This document shows positions 10,950 through 22,973 of a DNA stretch of 26,303 nt, piece after piece. This stretch comes from Alectoria sarmentosa. Taxonomy: Eukaryota; Ascomycota; Lecanoromycetes; Lecanorales; Parmeliaceae. Position 1 is the first letter of the stretch; each line of letters opens with the position of its first letter. The notes beneath the pieces are model-generated. The model saw only the letters and a program-made list of their open reading frames with translations, was not told the origin of the DNA and ran no database searches. The position numbers and the translations under genes were made by a program. The stretch spans positions 1-26,303 of the forward strand of contig WOGZ01000410.1 of NCBI GenBank assembly GCA_009733775.1, given 5' to 3'.

Positions 10950-11880
10950 ATAATTAAATAAAATATCGTTATCGTTTTAATAAAACGAAATACAATATTT
11001 ATTAATCGAGAGACGACGTTATTAAACTTTTATATTATTAAATAAAATTCGAATTTATTAAACGAGAAACTCATAATATTTATTAAAAAAATAAAAAATA
11101 AAAGCTAAAAATCGACTTAATTAATTTAAACAAATCGTTATTAAAGTATTTATATATCAAATTATTTATTTTAAAAATTCACAATTATAATAATTAAGCT
11201 TAAATTTATAAAATATCTTTTATAAAACGTAATATATAAAATATTGTACAAGAAATTAAAAAATGCTCGAATAATAATAAAAACGAATATAATTAAATGT
11301 TTATAAATTATTAAATAATTATTATATTAAATAATTATTATATTAATAATTAATATAAAAAAATATAATAAAGTTATATAAATAATATAATTTTTTTTAA
11401 AAACGTATAAAATAAATTTAAATAATTTTATAAAATAAATAATAAAAAATGATTATTATTTATATTATATCGATTTTTCGATTATATTAAAAATAACGAC
11501 GAATTTATCGATAAAATAATAATGATTTTAAAATAATTAAACGACGAAATTATAATTTCGTATCGAATAAAAAATTATCGAATATATATTATATAATAAT
11601 AATCGTAAATATATAATAAAAAACGAATACGATATAACGAAATATATTTTAAATTAAATCGACAATTTTATTATAATATTAATTTTAAAATAATTTCGTA
11701 CGATAAAATAAGATATTAAACGTAAAAATAATTTAAATATCGTTAATATAAAAAAAATAGTGATATTAAGCAAAATTAAAAAAATAGCTTAAAAAATAAT
11801 AATTTCGTAAACGTCGAATATTTTAAATGTAATAAAAAGGTTATTATAAATCGAATTATCTCAATTTTGAAAGAAAAAAG
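10950..11880 (+). pseudogene. gag: Copia gag, degraded, with CCHC zinc knuckle
   Basis: The knuckle is at 11,819-11,859. In the first frame it reads EYFKCNKK, then after a one-base shift GYYKSNY. This is the C-x2-C-x4-H-x4-C pattern of a retrotransposon nucleocapsid with the first and last Cys and the His changed to Tyr (TGT and CAT to TAT), the transitions expected from RIP. A basic tail of Lys codons follows. The upstream ~900 bp is the right length for a copia capsid domain but shows no other motif I can verify. It cannot make protein. Confidence 0.6.
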
Positions 11881-14079
11881 AAAAAAAGATAAATAAAAAC
11901 GATATTTTACGATCAGAAAATGATCGTAAAATTTTTAATAAATTCACGATTCGTTTTTTTAAAAAAAAAATCATTATCGTAACGAAAGAAGAAAATAATA
12001 ATATAAGAAATATATTTCGTAAAAAACGTGTTTAAATGATTATTTATCGCAAATAAATTATAAAGATTTTTAAATAAATTATCGATTTGAAAATCATATA
12101 TTATATAATATTTAAAAAAATTATTCGTTAATATAACTCATTACGAAAAAATAATGAAATTCGATAATTAAAATAAATTATTATATAAAAATATAAGCGA
12201 TATTAGCATACGAGTCGATTATTAAATATAAATTTAAAAAAATGTATTTTATATATCGAACATAAAAGTTAATTTATTATTTATTATCGTTTTTAATAAA
12301 CGTAAGTTTTTAATATATTTCAATAATTAAATAATACGAATTATTAATAAAAATAAAAGATATCGTCGCTTTTAATTATATAAAAAATAATTTTTACGAA
12401 TTAACGAATTGCAATTTCGATATAATATTTATAATTAATAATTAAACGATTATAATTATTACGAACATTTTATTTAAACGTAAACATTTTATTTTTATAA
12501 TATTCAAATTAATATATTAACAATTTAATTATTTAAAAGCATATAAATTAAAAAATTGATATTTTTATATTTATAAAATATATCGACTTGAGATTTTAAA
12601 AGACTTTAATTATAACGTATATGATGTTATTAAAATAATCAAAATTATTAATAAGAAATTTTATATAAAAATTACGATATTTAAAATAAAAAAATATATC
12701 GACTTTTAAAACAAGTTTCTTATTATTAACATTATACGAAAATACGTATTTTTTATATCACTTATTAATAAAATGATTGAATAAACGATAATACGATTTA
12801 TCGCATTTAAAATTAAAAATTAAAATTTTTCAATTTACGAGATTAAATACTTATTAATTGAAAATAAAAAGTTGATAATATATATTCGTATTAATAATAC
12901 ATTGAAATATAAGATTATCGAGAAAAATTACGCGATATAAATATATATATAAAATTTATCTTTATTTATATCGTATATAGAAAACAATTTCGAAAAGATT
13001 TAATAAAACGATAATTATAATAGTTAAAAAAATGTTTATATAATCGAAATCTTTTTTTTTAAATAAAAGCGATAATATACGCGTATCACATTTATAATAA
13101 ACTTTTTATTAAAGAAAATAAAACATTTAAAAAATAATAAATAAAACGAATATCAAATTTCAATAATGAAAATATATTTGAATGCGTGTGTAAAATGTTT
13201 TTATTTGAAAAATAACGACGAAATAAATTATATAATATAAATTATTTAAAAATGTATATCGAATATTATTCGAAAACTTAATATTTTGTTTATGAATCTA
13301 ATAAAAATCGATTTAAATAATTTACGAATATAATTTTTAACGAGTATTAAAAAGACTTAATATTCCTATTTAAAGCTTTATTTTCGAAATTCGATTTCGT
13401 GCGTGTAAAGATCGCATTTATATATTTTAATAACGACGATATTATTAATAACGTCGTCGAGATAATAAATATATATATATTTAATAATATCGATGATCAA
13501 AAAAACGATAAAACCTTAATTAATAACATTATATCGTCGTCGATAAATGAATAAATTAACGATTTAAAAAAGTTTATATTAAAGAGAGATTTTTATTAAA
13601 TAGTTTTCAATTATTAAAAAAAAGATTCGCAATCTCGTTTATTAAATAATAATAATAAGAAAATCTCTTTTTTCGCAATTAATGAAATTTCGAAAATCTT
13701 AAATATTATATTAAATGAACGTCGAATAATCGAAATTTTAATTTTTTAAATCGAATTTAATTCGATTTTAAGTTTTATTATTATAAATTTAACATTTATT
13801 TTTATATTATAAAATAATGTATAACGCTTTATAAATTTTATATATATATTTATTAAATCGTGACGTATTTATAAAATGAACATTTGTGTAAAATTCGATA
13901 AAATTTTAAATTTAAATCGTAAAAATTAAATATATATCGTATAATATATCGAGTTTATTATTTATAAAAAGATTATTAATAAATTTAATGCGTTTAAATG
14001 AAAACTTATTATTATTAAACAAATTATCGATTTAATAATTAATAATATTTAAAAGTTTAATAATTTATTTATCGATCGC
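11881..14079 (+). pseudogene. Copia protease/integrase region, degraded
   Basis: The clearest landmark is 12,241-12,294, reading NVFYISNIKVNLLFIIV. This corresponds to the conserved copia segment between protease and integrase (typically VLYVP-L--NLLSV). From about 13,381 to 14,079 a single frame runs on towards RT without detectable indels, its stops being TAA or TGA. I could not verify the integrase HHCC or DDE residues by eye. The order knuckle, protease-integrase, RT on the + strand fits Ty1/copia and not Ty3/gypsy. Confidence 0.55.
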
Positions 14080-14940
14080 AAACTTATTAATTGCAAATAA
14101 ATATTTAAAATTAAATATAATTTCGATAAAATTATCGATTAATATAAAACAAAATTAATTATTCGAGAATATTTATAAATAAAAAATAATAATGATAAAA
14201 CGTTCGCATTTATTCTCAAATTCGAGTTATTGAAATTATTATTCGTTTTAACAATTTACTTAAAATTATCAACTTATTAATTAAATATTAATAACGCGTA
14301 TTTTAATAACGATTTATATAACGAAATTTAATTAATAATATCGTTTAAATATTTTAATATTATTAACGATAAAGTATTTCGTTTATTAAAAAAATTATAC
14401 GATTTTAAATAATCGATTCGTATTTAAAATATAAAATTCGAGAAAACTATCATTAAAATGAAATTCTAATTTATGTTCTCGAATAAATATATTTATATTC
14501 AAATTATAAATTTAAAGTTAATTATCGTCGTTTTTTATATTAACGATATTTTCATTTTCATTATAATCGAAATTATAATAAACGTTATTAAAAATAATAT
14601 TAAAACATTTTTTAAAATAAAAAAATTCGATTCAATTTATAAAATATTCGATATTCAAATATATAATATTATTATTATATTAATTTTTAATAATTATTAT
14701 ACGTTAAAAAGAATTTTTACGAGTATAAAATGAAGCAATACATTTTAATCGTTACATTATTCGATAAATACAAAATAATCGAAATTGCGCGCTTCGATTA
14801 AAAACGCATTAATTAATTAAATTATTAAAAACGCATTAAAAGTTTTATATATTTTATAATTAATATATAATTTAACTTAATTTTTACGATTAATAAATTA
14901 AATTAATTATGTTATAATTTTATTATGCGTTATTTAAATG
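14080..14940 (+). pseudogene. Copia reverse transcriptase, degraded
   Basis: Copia RT motifs follow in order. 14,092-14,168 reads CK*IFKIKYNFDKIID*YK then TKLIIREY (family: WVFKIKYN-DG-I-RYKARLV-RG). 14,185-14,260 holds the TFAPVVKF--LR segment as TFAFILKFELLKLLFVL. 14,281-14,316 reads LNINNAYFNNDL (family: LDVNNAFLNGDL). 14,536-14,547 reads YIND in place of the catalytic YVDD, followed by IFIF. Stops are TAA where Gln or Trp is expected. The polymerase active site has lost one Asp through GAC to AAC. The piece 14,473-14,733 stays open for 86 codons and includes this motif. It is inactive. Confidence 0.85.
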
Positions 14941-15345
14941 CAATTAATGAAATATTTAAATATATCGTTAATATTATTAAATACAATTTACGATTTCATA
15001 AAAAAGAAGGTTTTATCGCTTATTTAAATTCGATTTATAATAACGATAAAACGAATAAAAACTTTATTTAAAAACTTTATTTTATTATCAAATTAAGCGA
15101 TTTCTATTTAAAGTAATAAAAAATAAAAAAATATCGTTATATTTATTATTAAAATTAAATATATTGTTTTTATTAAATTTATTAAAACAATTATATAAAT
15201 TACACGATGATTTTAAGAACTACATTTTCGAATTTTTAAAAATGATTCGATTCGTTTATTCGACGATAATAAAAATAATTTTACTTTTATTAAAAATCTT
15301 AAATATCATTAACGCATTAAATATATTAATATTTAATATTATTAT
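14941..15345 (+). pseudogene. Copia RNase H, 5' part, cut by the nested insertion
   Basis: Between 15,250 and 15,345 the frame reads IRLFDDNK, then FIKNLKYH*RIKYINI*YYY. This is the conserved copia RNase H ending (family: I-I--DNQ-AI-L--NP--H-RTKHIDI-YH). The chromovirus LTR begins at 15,346, inside the YHY part of this motif. The rest of the gene lies beyond the insertion at 22,974. Confidence 0.8.
15341..15345 (+). other. Chromovirus target-site duplication, left copy (attat)
   Basis: attat directly precedes TGTTA of the left LTR and is repeated directly after TAACA of the right LTR (22,969-22,973). Five bp is the usual Ty3/gypsy duplication. The interrupted copia frame supports the same junction independently. 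Confidence 0.85.
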
Positions 15346-15529
15346 TGTTAAGGCATAATCTTGACAATTTATAAAAATAATGAAAATATATAAAAATCTT
15401 AATTCTTTTTATTTAAAAATTTAACTATTTATAATGTTAAGCTAAAAATCTTATTAAGATATTTCCTCGATAAACAAACTTTCTTAATAAGATAAATACT
15501 TTATCAAGCTTATATACTTACTTATAACA
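15346..15529 (-). repeat. Chromovirus 3' LTR (left copy)
   Basis: 184 bp, TGTTAAGG...CTTATAACA, with matching ends TGTTA/TAACA. It aligns over its length with 22,785-22,968, with differences mainly C/T and G/A. Because the element reads on the minus strand, this left copy is its 3' LTR. Confidence 0.92.
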
Positions 15530-15839
15530 AATGTCGATAATAAAAAAAAATGTCAACGTTCTCGTTAAAAGATATATTTAAAAAACATCGCAAATACAAA
15601 TTCAAAAAAAATCGAAAAACTTGTCGAGAAAATCCTTATTTAAAAAGAAAATTCTTATTTAAAAAAACTTCGATAATCGCATTCGATATCAAAATCCGTT
15701 CTTTTTTACACACGAAATTCGTTTTGAAAAAAATTATAAAGATCAAGAAATATCGACGATCCTTCGTAAACGTTCTCTTTTAATAAAAACAAAAGATCTT
15801 TCGTTTAAAATTTCGTTTTTAACACGTTAACGTCTCGTT

Positions 15840-16015
15840 ATTTTAATAAACTTTAATTTAATACGTGCTTCGTATTCGATAATTAAATTTAAAATATTTT
15901 TCAAATCGTTAACATTATATTATATATTGTGTTTATTATCACAATTTAATTATTTCATCAAATATTCGATCTTGTTATTGAACTCCCGTTTTTTTAAAAG
16001 AATTTCAATTTCGTA
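15840..16015 (-). pseudogene. Chromodomain at the C terminus of chromovirus pol, degraded
   Basis: The minus-strand frame continues from integrase and reads YEIEILLKKREF, then LMK*LNCDNKHNI*YNV, then DL and a Glu/Arg-rich end. This follows the chromodomain pattern (YEVE-IL--R, then YLVKWKGY---H-TWE) with both Trp codons of the core now stops. Chromodomains at this position define chromoviruses and are thought to steer integration to methylated histone H3 in heterochromatin. The frame ends by about 15,760. Confidence 0.75.
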
Positions 16016-16139
16016 AAAATCGATAATAATGTTATTCTTTTCGATTATAAATAAAAAATCGAAATTTCGAGCTCGATCGTAAAAATCTTTATTATTAAAA
16101 ATCGATTTCAATTAAATTATGAAAATAATCGAATGAATT

Positions 16140-17200
16140 CTTATAATAAATAACAATTTTAAACGATATATTAAATTTTCGATCTTATTAAGAATTTTGA
16201 ATAATTCTATTTATTATTAATATAATTTACGATTATATATATTAAAAATTTCGTAATCATTATAAAAACGTAAATAGATCGAATTTTCCTTAAAAATTGT
16301 CAAAGGTTTATGCGTTTTATCATAATATATTTTGATTATAACGTTAACGAAAATCAAAAATTTCTTAACTTAATCTCGTTTGAATTGTCATAAACGATTA
16401 TATTATTTCGAAAACAATTTTGATAACAATTCGAAAATATCGCGAATTTTGAATTCATAAAATATTTCGTTCGACGACACGTCAGTGAATTGATTTTTAA
16501 AATTATTGAAATTAACTTAAAAATATAATAATATTATTATTTAATCGATGTTCTCGAAATTAATAATAATGAAATAACGCAAAACGATTTCGATAATTTA
16601 ATTTATGCGTTTAAATTGATCATCGATTTAAAAATAATAAATCGTGAAAATAAGAATGTCGATTTCAAATTTCTTGAACACAACCTATCAAAATTCGGAT
16701 ATAAATTTGAAATTACGATCATTTATAATAATATAAGATATTTTTTAATCATATTATATTAAATTTATTAATAAAAGATTATTTCATTTCGCGACGAAAT
16801 AAATGATCTTTTTTGACATAAACAAAATTCTTTTAAAAAATTTATCGATGATAATAAATAAATAATTTAAATCGTTCACAATTATGAATAAAATAATAAT
16901 GAAATTCATAATAATGATGTGAAACGAAATTTCGAGCCTATTAATGAAAATCATATTTTCATAAAACTTATAACGCTTGATTTGATTAAATTCACATTTC
17001 GAACAATGCTTTATATAAATTCGAAGGTTTTTAAAAAAATGTCTTAAATACACAAAGCCGACGATACGATCGTAAGATTTATGAAATTTTTCATGATTTT
17101 ATCGATCGTGAATTAATTCGAAATTTTTTTTTTCGAGAATATTGAAAATACATAATCGTTCTCGATCATCATCGAAATTCGTATAATAAATCAAATCGTT
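16140..17200 (-). pseudogene. Chromovirus integrase with GPY/F-type tail, degraded
   Basis: Minus strand, in order. About 17,120-16,994 is the zinc-binding region: HDR*NHEKFH, then YLRHFFKNLRIYIKHCSKC. The catalytic core has IMNFI at about 16,912-16,898 (first Asp changed to Asn), then FIIIDKFFKRILF. INDRNFKFISEF at about 16,725-16,685 carries the second catalytic Asp. TIYYF*ID then DQFKRIN matches the family's YHPQTDGQSERTN, with the Glu read as Lys. The tail reads YDKTHKPL, then YEIFNIYNRKL and YRLKL, as in the fungal Ty3/gypsy post-core domain. 16,784-17,053 stays open for 89 codons. Catalytic residues are lost by G to A. Confidence 0.9.
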
Positions 17201-17284
17201 ACGTAATCTAAAACGAAAACCCATTCGCTGAATAACAATATCGTCTTTTGAAACGATTTATCTCATAACATTCTCGAATGTCGT

Positions 17285-17430
17285 TGAAATTTAATTTCGA
17301 CGAAAAAAAGGATCTTTCATTAAAGTTTGATTTCGACGAAAGAAAAAGTCTTTCATTAAAGTTTGATTTCGATAAAAGAAAGAGTCTTTCGTTGAAGTTT
17401 GATTTCGACGAAAAGAAAAATCTTCCGCTG
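17285..17430 (-). repeat. 36-bp tandem repeat, ~4 copies, coding in frame for a 12-residue unit
   Basis: Four copies of a 36-bp unit, on the + strand tttgatttcgacgaaag followed by aaaaagtctttcattaaag. The first and last copies are more diverged. On the coding minus strand the unit translates in the integrase frame as RRNQTLMKDPFF-like repeats. It lies between the expected RNase H and the integrase zinc-binding region, immediately ahead of FENVMR*IVSKDD. Copies differ by transitions and a few other changes, so the repeat predates most of the RIP. Confidence 0.8.
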
Positions 17431-18479
17431 AAGTTTCCTAAATAATTTTTTAATCAACTTTTCGAGCCTTTTTTTGAGCATTTTTCTAAACATTTTCTTG
17501 AATAGTTTTCTTAAATATTTCAAAAACCTTATTTCATTATAAATTCTTAATATATTCGAAAATCAAATAAATTTTAAAATCTTTAAACATTTTCATTAGC
17601 GTGATATAATAAATAAAATTATGTAATGCGTTAAGCTATTCGTTTTCTTTCGCGATTATAAATTCTTTTTAATTAAAACGAGATAAAACATCGAGAACGA
17701 TATGCTATTTTCCTAATTTATAACGAAATTTCAGATTTTTAAATTATTAAATATATTTCGAAATATAAATAAATCATAAATTGAATTTGATAATCGAAGA
17801 AATAATTATCATAATTTATTTAAATATTTCGAAAATAATTTTATAATCAATATAAATAATAATATGCGAAGTCGATTTCGTTATATAACGAACCTTATTA
17901 AACATTTAAACAATATTAATAAATTTTAATTTCATTAATCAATATCGAATTTTTGCATCTTTAAACAATCGATTAAAAAAAAGAATAAAACGTATTTTGA
18001 AACGCAAAAAATAAATATTTTTAAAAACGTTATCATTAATAATATAATAAATCAAAATCTCGAAATTAAAGTTTTTATTAACATCGAGATCGATATATAA
18101 TGTGAATTTCTCATTAAAATAAATAAAAAAAGATAATTTAAAAAGAACTTTTTATAAAGTTCGAAATGAAATCATTTCGAATTCGATAAATTCGAGAAAC
18201 TTTATTTTGATAACGAAATTTTTTTTTTTTATTTCGTCTTTGATAAATTCGCGAGCATCAAGATTTTACATTTTTATAAAAATTTGACGATGATTGCGTA
18301 ATAAACAACATAATCACACAATCAATCAATCATTCTTAAATAAATCTCGAATTTGAATAAAATACGTGAAAAGAAAATTTTCGAAATCGCTTATAATTTG
18401 TCTTTCGCAATTCATAATTTTAAAGAATCAATTTTTTAATCGAATAAATGAACGAAAAAATAATCGAGATATGTTTTAA

Positions 18480-19240
18480 TAAAGTTTATAAAAATATTCG
18501 TTTTAAGAAAAAGATTAAAGATTTATCGAAAATAACGAAAATGTTTTTTTAAGATCTTAAAATAAATTATAATATCGTCGATATAAACTTTCGCGAAAGA
18601 GAATCGTCGAAATAATCGATCGATTTGTTATTATATATAAACGAAGGAATTTTTATATCTCATTACAATTACGTTAAAAGTTTTTTATCTTTAATAACTT
18701 ATAATTATAAATTTATAACGATTTTTAAAATGAATTTTTCATTAATAAAAAAAGTTGACACAGTTCACGATGTTAATAAATCGATAATTCTTGATCGAAG
18801 AAATAAGATTCGCTTATAACGATAAAAAATAAAGATTTATTTAAATAATGATGTTTAAATTTCATATATCAACAATTGCCCGTCTTTTTCTTATATCATT
18901 TAATATGATTTTTTAAACGACGAATATCGAATAATTAAACGATATAAATTTCGTTATTTAATCGAGACGATTTTGTTTATAAAGCTTATCAAAGATTTTG
19001 TCGACGATTTTCTTAAAATCTTTATCAAAAAAATAAATTTTCGTTATTTTAAAAGAATTTTGTTCTCAATTAATCTTAAACGAAATGCGGATTTATTCTT
19101 TTTAAAAAATATCGATAAAACCTTTTTTTTATTAAAGTTGAAAATACTCATCGACGATTACTCGAATTAAAAAGTTTCTTTTATAAACGATAATGTTATT
19201 TGACATTACCCGATTCGCTTTTATAAAAAAAACAACAATT
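18480..19240 (-). pseudogene. Chromovirus reverse transcriptase, degraded
   Basis: The minus-strand frame follows the fungal Ty3/gypsy RT closely. Upstream are NNIIVYKRN and IVDEYFQL**KKGFIDIF. DFKKIVDKIFDKLYKQNRLD is at 19,020-18,961, then SIFVV*K, and AIVDI*NLN near 18,870 (family: VVDIRGLN). FINIVNCVNFFY**KIHFKN is at 18,780-18,721, with the catalytic Asp read as Asn. RYKNSFVYI**QIDRLFRRF is at 18,660-18,601. YIDD is at 18,585-18,574, so two catalytic Asp codons survive. Stops replace Trp, Gln and Arg codons. The + strand ORFs over this interval are antisense shadows. Confidence 0.92.
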
Positions 19241-21049
19241 TCTAAACTAAACGCGACATTGATTTTCGATATTATTAAAAACGCGATTTTTGACATCATT
19301 AATGAAATCGAATTCGTTTATAAATTCAAATTTATAATTGATTTAATAATTTTTGAAATAAAAATCGAAATAAACGTTATAATTATGATTAATAAGATAA
19401 TCATTAAAACTATAACGATCTTATTAAACACACATTTAATTTAATTTATATGATGTTTTTATTTAAATCGACGCGTAATCAATTCGACGACGTTAATTTT
19501 TTTTAAAATGATATAATAATAATTATCGAAATTTATTTTTTAAACGATTTCAAGGCGTAAATTTCGAGGAATTTTCACGATTTAATCAAAATCATTTTTA
19601 ATTATTATAACAATCATAAAGAAATCAACGAGATGAACATAAAAAAATAATTAACTTTAATTAAATTCGAAAAAAAAATTTCGATTTAATAGAAAAGCAT
19701 AATGTATTAATATATGTGTTTTAAAACGAAATGAAATAATGATGAATTTTTTAATATAAATAAAATGCGTGATTTCTCGCCCTTTTTTGATACGAATTTT
19801 TATTAACACAAAAATCTGATAATTATTAATCGATGTTTTGATTTAAGATATGAGAATATCGATCTTCTCAGAAATCATGATATTCATTTTAATTAAAACA
19901 TTAATTTTGAAATCGTTAATAATATGAATTTTTTTTAACGAAATTATAATAATGACATTCTCATCGAGAAAATAAAGAGAAATAATCACGAATTTCGAAA
20001 TTTGATGTTTATTGAATCTTAATTCTCATATCGTGATAAAATTAATCATATTTTGAATTATTATTTCGAAATATACTTTAATAAAATAAACACGATTCAT
20101 TAAAATGATAAAATATCTTAAATTTAAATAATCGTTTTTCGCTTTTTTATTAAGCAAAAACTTGATAACGATCATAACGTAATAATAATTTCGAAATGTC
20201 TTTTCGACATTAACTTCGAAAGCAAAGTTAATTGATAACTTAATAACCTTTTTGTTTCGTTCGTCGAAATCGCGTTTTTTATTTGAAAAAGACGATGTTT
20301 TTTCGTTAAAACGTGATTTGATAAAAGAGAATGTTAAACATTTTTTTAAAGAATAATCTAAACATAAAAATCTCGAAAAACGACGATCTTTTTTTCGATT
20401 TTCAAGATGTCGATGAAATTTATTTTCGAAAAAAAAAATCTAATAACATTTTCGACATCGATAAATTCTTTTATTAATTATAATAAACGAAACAATTTTC
20501 GCAAAGAATTCTTCGATTTCGTTTTCTTATTAAAATTAATAATATTCGATATTTTCGTCGACGTAATAATTCTCGAAATCTGATTATGTGATTTTTTTAA
20601 ATAACGATTTAAATTTTAAATCGAAATGAATAAACGTGTTCATTTCGTTAATTTAATATATTATATTTTATTATCGCAAAGGCCTATTTAAATAAAAGCT
20701 CGCGTTTAATTTAAAATTGTTTTTTAATTTTTCGAATTCGTTATTTTCATATCGAGAATTTTGTTAATTCGAAAATTGATTTAATGAATTTGATTTTTTA
20801 ATAATTTATAAAAATTATCGAAATGCGAGCAACGTAAAATTTGCTTATTAAAAACTTTAAGAAATTTATTAATAAGATTAAAATTAACGAGATAATTGAT
20901 TAATAAAGTTGTTTTCATAATTGTAATTTTTATACATCGAAAACTTTTAAAATTGTTGATAATACGATAAATAAGAAAATGATGATTTGAAAAATTCATT
21001 TTGACGATTATTATTATATTAATCAAATTGCTTTAATAACGTCGATTTC

Positions 21050-21700
21050 TTATCGATTTATTATTATAAATTTCGACTTTGTCTTTTCATTTTATATTAA
21101 ATGTTTTTTTTGAAATTAAATTGATTCAGAAATTAACTCAATGTTATCATAAACGTAAATTTTAAAATATCACGTCGAAATTCAAATGCTAAATTGTTTT
21201 AAATTAAAAATAATTAATTATAAATTGAAATCATCTAAATTACTTTGATATGTTTTAACATATTTTAAACAAAAAATCGAAAAATGCGTTTTTATTAAAC
21301 ATTATTCATAATGTAATGCTCGCTTTATAAAAATTATAATGTTACAAAAATTCTTTTTTTGAACTTTTCAATAAAAATCTTATCTCATTTCTCGACAAAA
21401 ACGTTTCATAAATCACATTTTTTTAATTTTATAAACTCGATGAAATGTCAAATCAAAACATTATCACGAAAACAAATAAATAACATTTCTCGAATCTTAT
21501 TCTCGTTTTTAAAATTAACGAAATTCTTAAATTGATTCACAAAAGCGTAAACATCACGATAAAATACGTGACGTTTAATATTAACGATTAACGAATTGAA
21601 AAAATCTTCGTAAACAGGGTTAAAAAATTTGACGTTATTAATTTTGAAATGTGTTAACAAGTTATTATCGTTTTTATTCTCGACGACGTCATTTTTTAAA
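21050..21700 (-). pseudogene. gag: Chromovirus Gag, degraded
   Basis: The minus-strand frame reads FNPVYEDFFNSLIVN, then HVFYRDVYAFVNQFKN and REMLFICFRDNVLI*H. After a break it continues with FKKRIFVTL*FL*SEHY, FFV*NMLKHIK and N*LFLI*NNLAFEFRRDI. This is the Gag of a widespread family of fungal Ty3/gypsy elements (pattern VYVFV--LK----REI---C-RGSALIWH). The open piece is 21,448-21,660 (70 codons). TGA and TAA stops sit where that family has Trp or Gln. I could not place the CCHC knuckle, which should follow in about 20,700-21,050. Confidence 0.8.
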
Positions 21701-22784
21701 GAATTTCAATTTTTTAACGAATTTGCAAAATCTTGTTATAAAAGATGATTATAAACATATTAAATCATTATTATAAAAGCGACGATAACAATAACGACTT
21801 ATATTTACGAATTATTGAAATTCATCTTATTTAACGAGTTAATAAAATGAAAGTATATAACTTTTTCGACAAAAATAATTTTTATAATATCGAAAAGACT
21901 CGTCGAATTAAAAGACGTGATTATCGATAACGTATGCGAGATTGTTTTTATAAAAAAAGAATCTTCTCACAACCTGCTTAAGACCTTAATATCATTTTTG
22001 AAAAATCTCAAAACGATACGAAAGATAGATTTATCGAGGGCTCAATTAATAAATCAAAAAAATATCTTAACAAAGTTTGATCTTGTTTAAAAACGTGTTT
22101 TTCTCATTAAAGAAATTCCTTTATTAATCAATAAAGATCGAAAATTATTCTTAATTACGTCTTAAATTGAAAAAAGATAATCATCGTCGATTAAATTTGT
22201 GTAAACGTGATCATTATAAATGAATTCTTTAAATTAAAAAACGAGAATCATCGTATTTTTGAAAACGAAATTCAAAATAAAAATAAAATTCGAGAAAAAA
22301 GAAACCAGCTTGATTATCTTATCAATTAATTTTATCGATAAAAATTACGAAAGCGACTCGAAAAATAAAATAAAGATTAATAAAAAAAAAAATTGAAAAA
22401 AGATCGAAAGAAATATTAAAATTCGAAATAAAAGAAATTTATCTCACGATCATCGATCCAAATTTCTCAAAAAACAATAAAAATCTCGAAAAGAAATTCG
22501 GGAATTCGAAAAACGCTTTTTGTTGAAACGTGATAATTAATAACATCGTTACGTCGACGATTAAAAAATATTATTAAATAAGCAATTACTTCGAAAATAT
22601 TTAAAAACGATTTTAAAAATTATTTTAATAGCGAAGCGAAAGAATTTATCGAGCAAAGGATTAATAAATTATAATACTTTTTAATTAATGCTTATCGAAT
22701 TGAAATAACAAATTAATTATCGAATTTTGATGCTTATCAAGCAAAGAAATGATGTTAACAAAACAATATCGATATTATTATTAT

Positions 22785-22968
22785 TATTAAAGCATAATCT
22801 TAACAATTTATAAAAAACATAAAAATATATAAAAATTTTGATTCTTTTTATTTAAAAATCTAACTATTTATAATGTTGAATTAAAAATCTTATCAAGATA
22901 TTTCCTCGGCAGATAAACTTTTTTGACAAGATAAATATTTTATCAAGTTTATATACTTGCTCATAACA
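22785..22968 (-). repeat. Chromovirus 5' LTR (right copy)
   Basis: 184 bp, TATTAAAG...CTCATAACA. The first bases are TA where the left copy has TG, a G to A change. It has the same length as the left LTR. Because the element reads on the minus strand, this is the 5' LTR and its promoter would drive leftwards. I could not identify a convincing primer binding site next to its inner edge. Confidence 0.9.
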
Positions 22969-22973
22969 ATTAT
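22969..22973 (+). other. Chromovirus target-site duplication, right copy (attat)
   Basis: The second copy of attat directly follows the TAACA end of the right LTR. The copia frame resumes at 22,974. Confidence 0.85.

Larger units (their letters stand above)
15346..22968 (-). mobile_element. Ty3/gypsy chromovirus, full length, RIP-degraded, nested in copia RNase H
   Basis: 7,623 bp, bounded by two 184-bp LTRs and an ATTAT duplication. Coding order read on the minus strand is Gag (about 21,700-21,050), RT (19,240-18,480), a linker with a tandem repeat (17,430-17,285), integrase (17,200-16,140) and chromodomain (about 16,015-15,840). Protease (somewhere in 20,900-19,300) and RNase H (18,480-17,440) are expected but I did not confirm motifs. 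21,700-22,784 should be the leader and early gag. All frames carry many TGA, TAG and TAA stops at Trp and Gln positions. G+C (up to 30% in some lines) is higher than in the surrounding copia, fitting a later insertion. Confidence 0.92.

Noticed and set aside
15164..15358. + strand 64-codon ORF ending inside the chromovirus LTR
   Set aside because: The neighbouring + frame carries the recognisable copia RNase H motif. This frame runs across the insertion junction and is a shadow.
15550..15783. + strand 77-codon Lys-rich ORF next to the left chromovirus LTR
   Set aside because: The element reads on the minus strand and this is its 3' end. The Lys/Phe-rich composition is what A-rich mutated DNA gives. 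No family resemblance.
18625..19444. Three + strand ORFs (64, 65 and 83 codons)
   Set aside because: They lie over or next to the minus-strand RT relic, whose motifs are clear. They are antisense shadows opened by loss of G and C.
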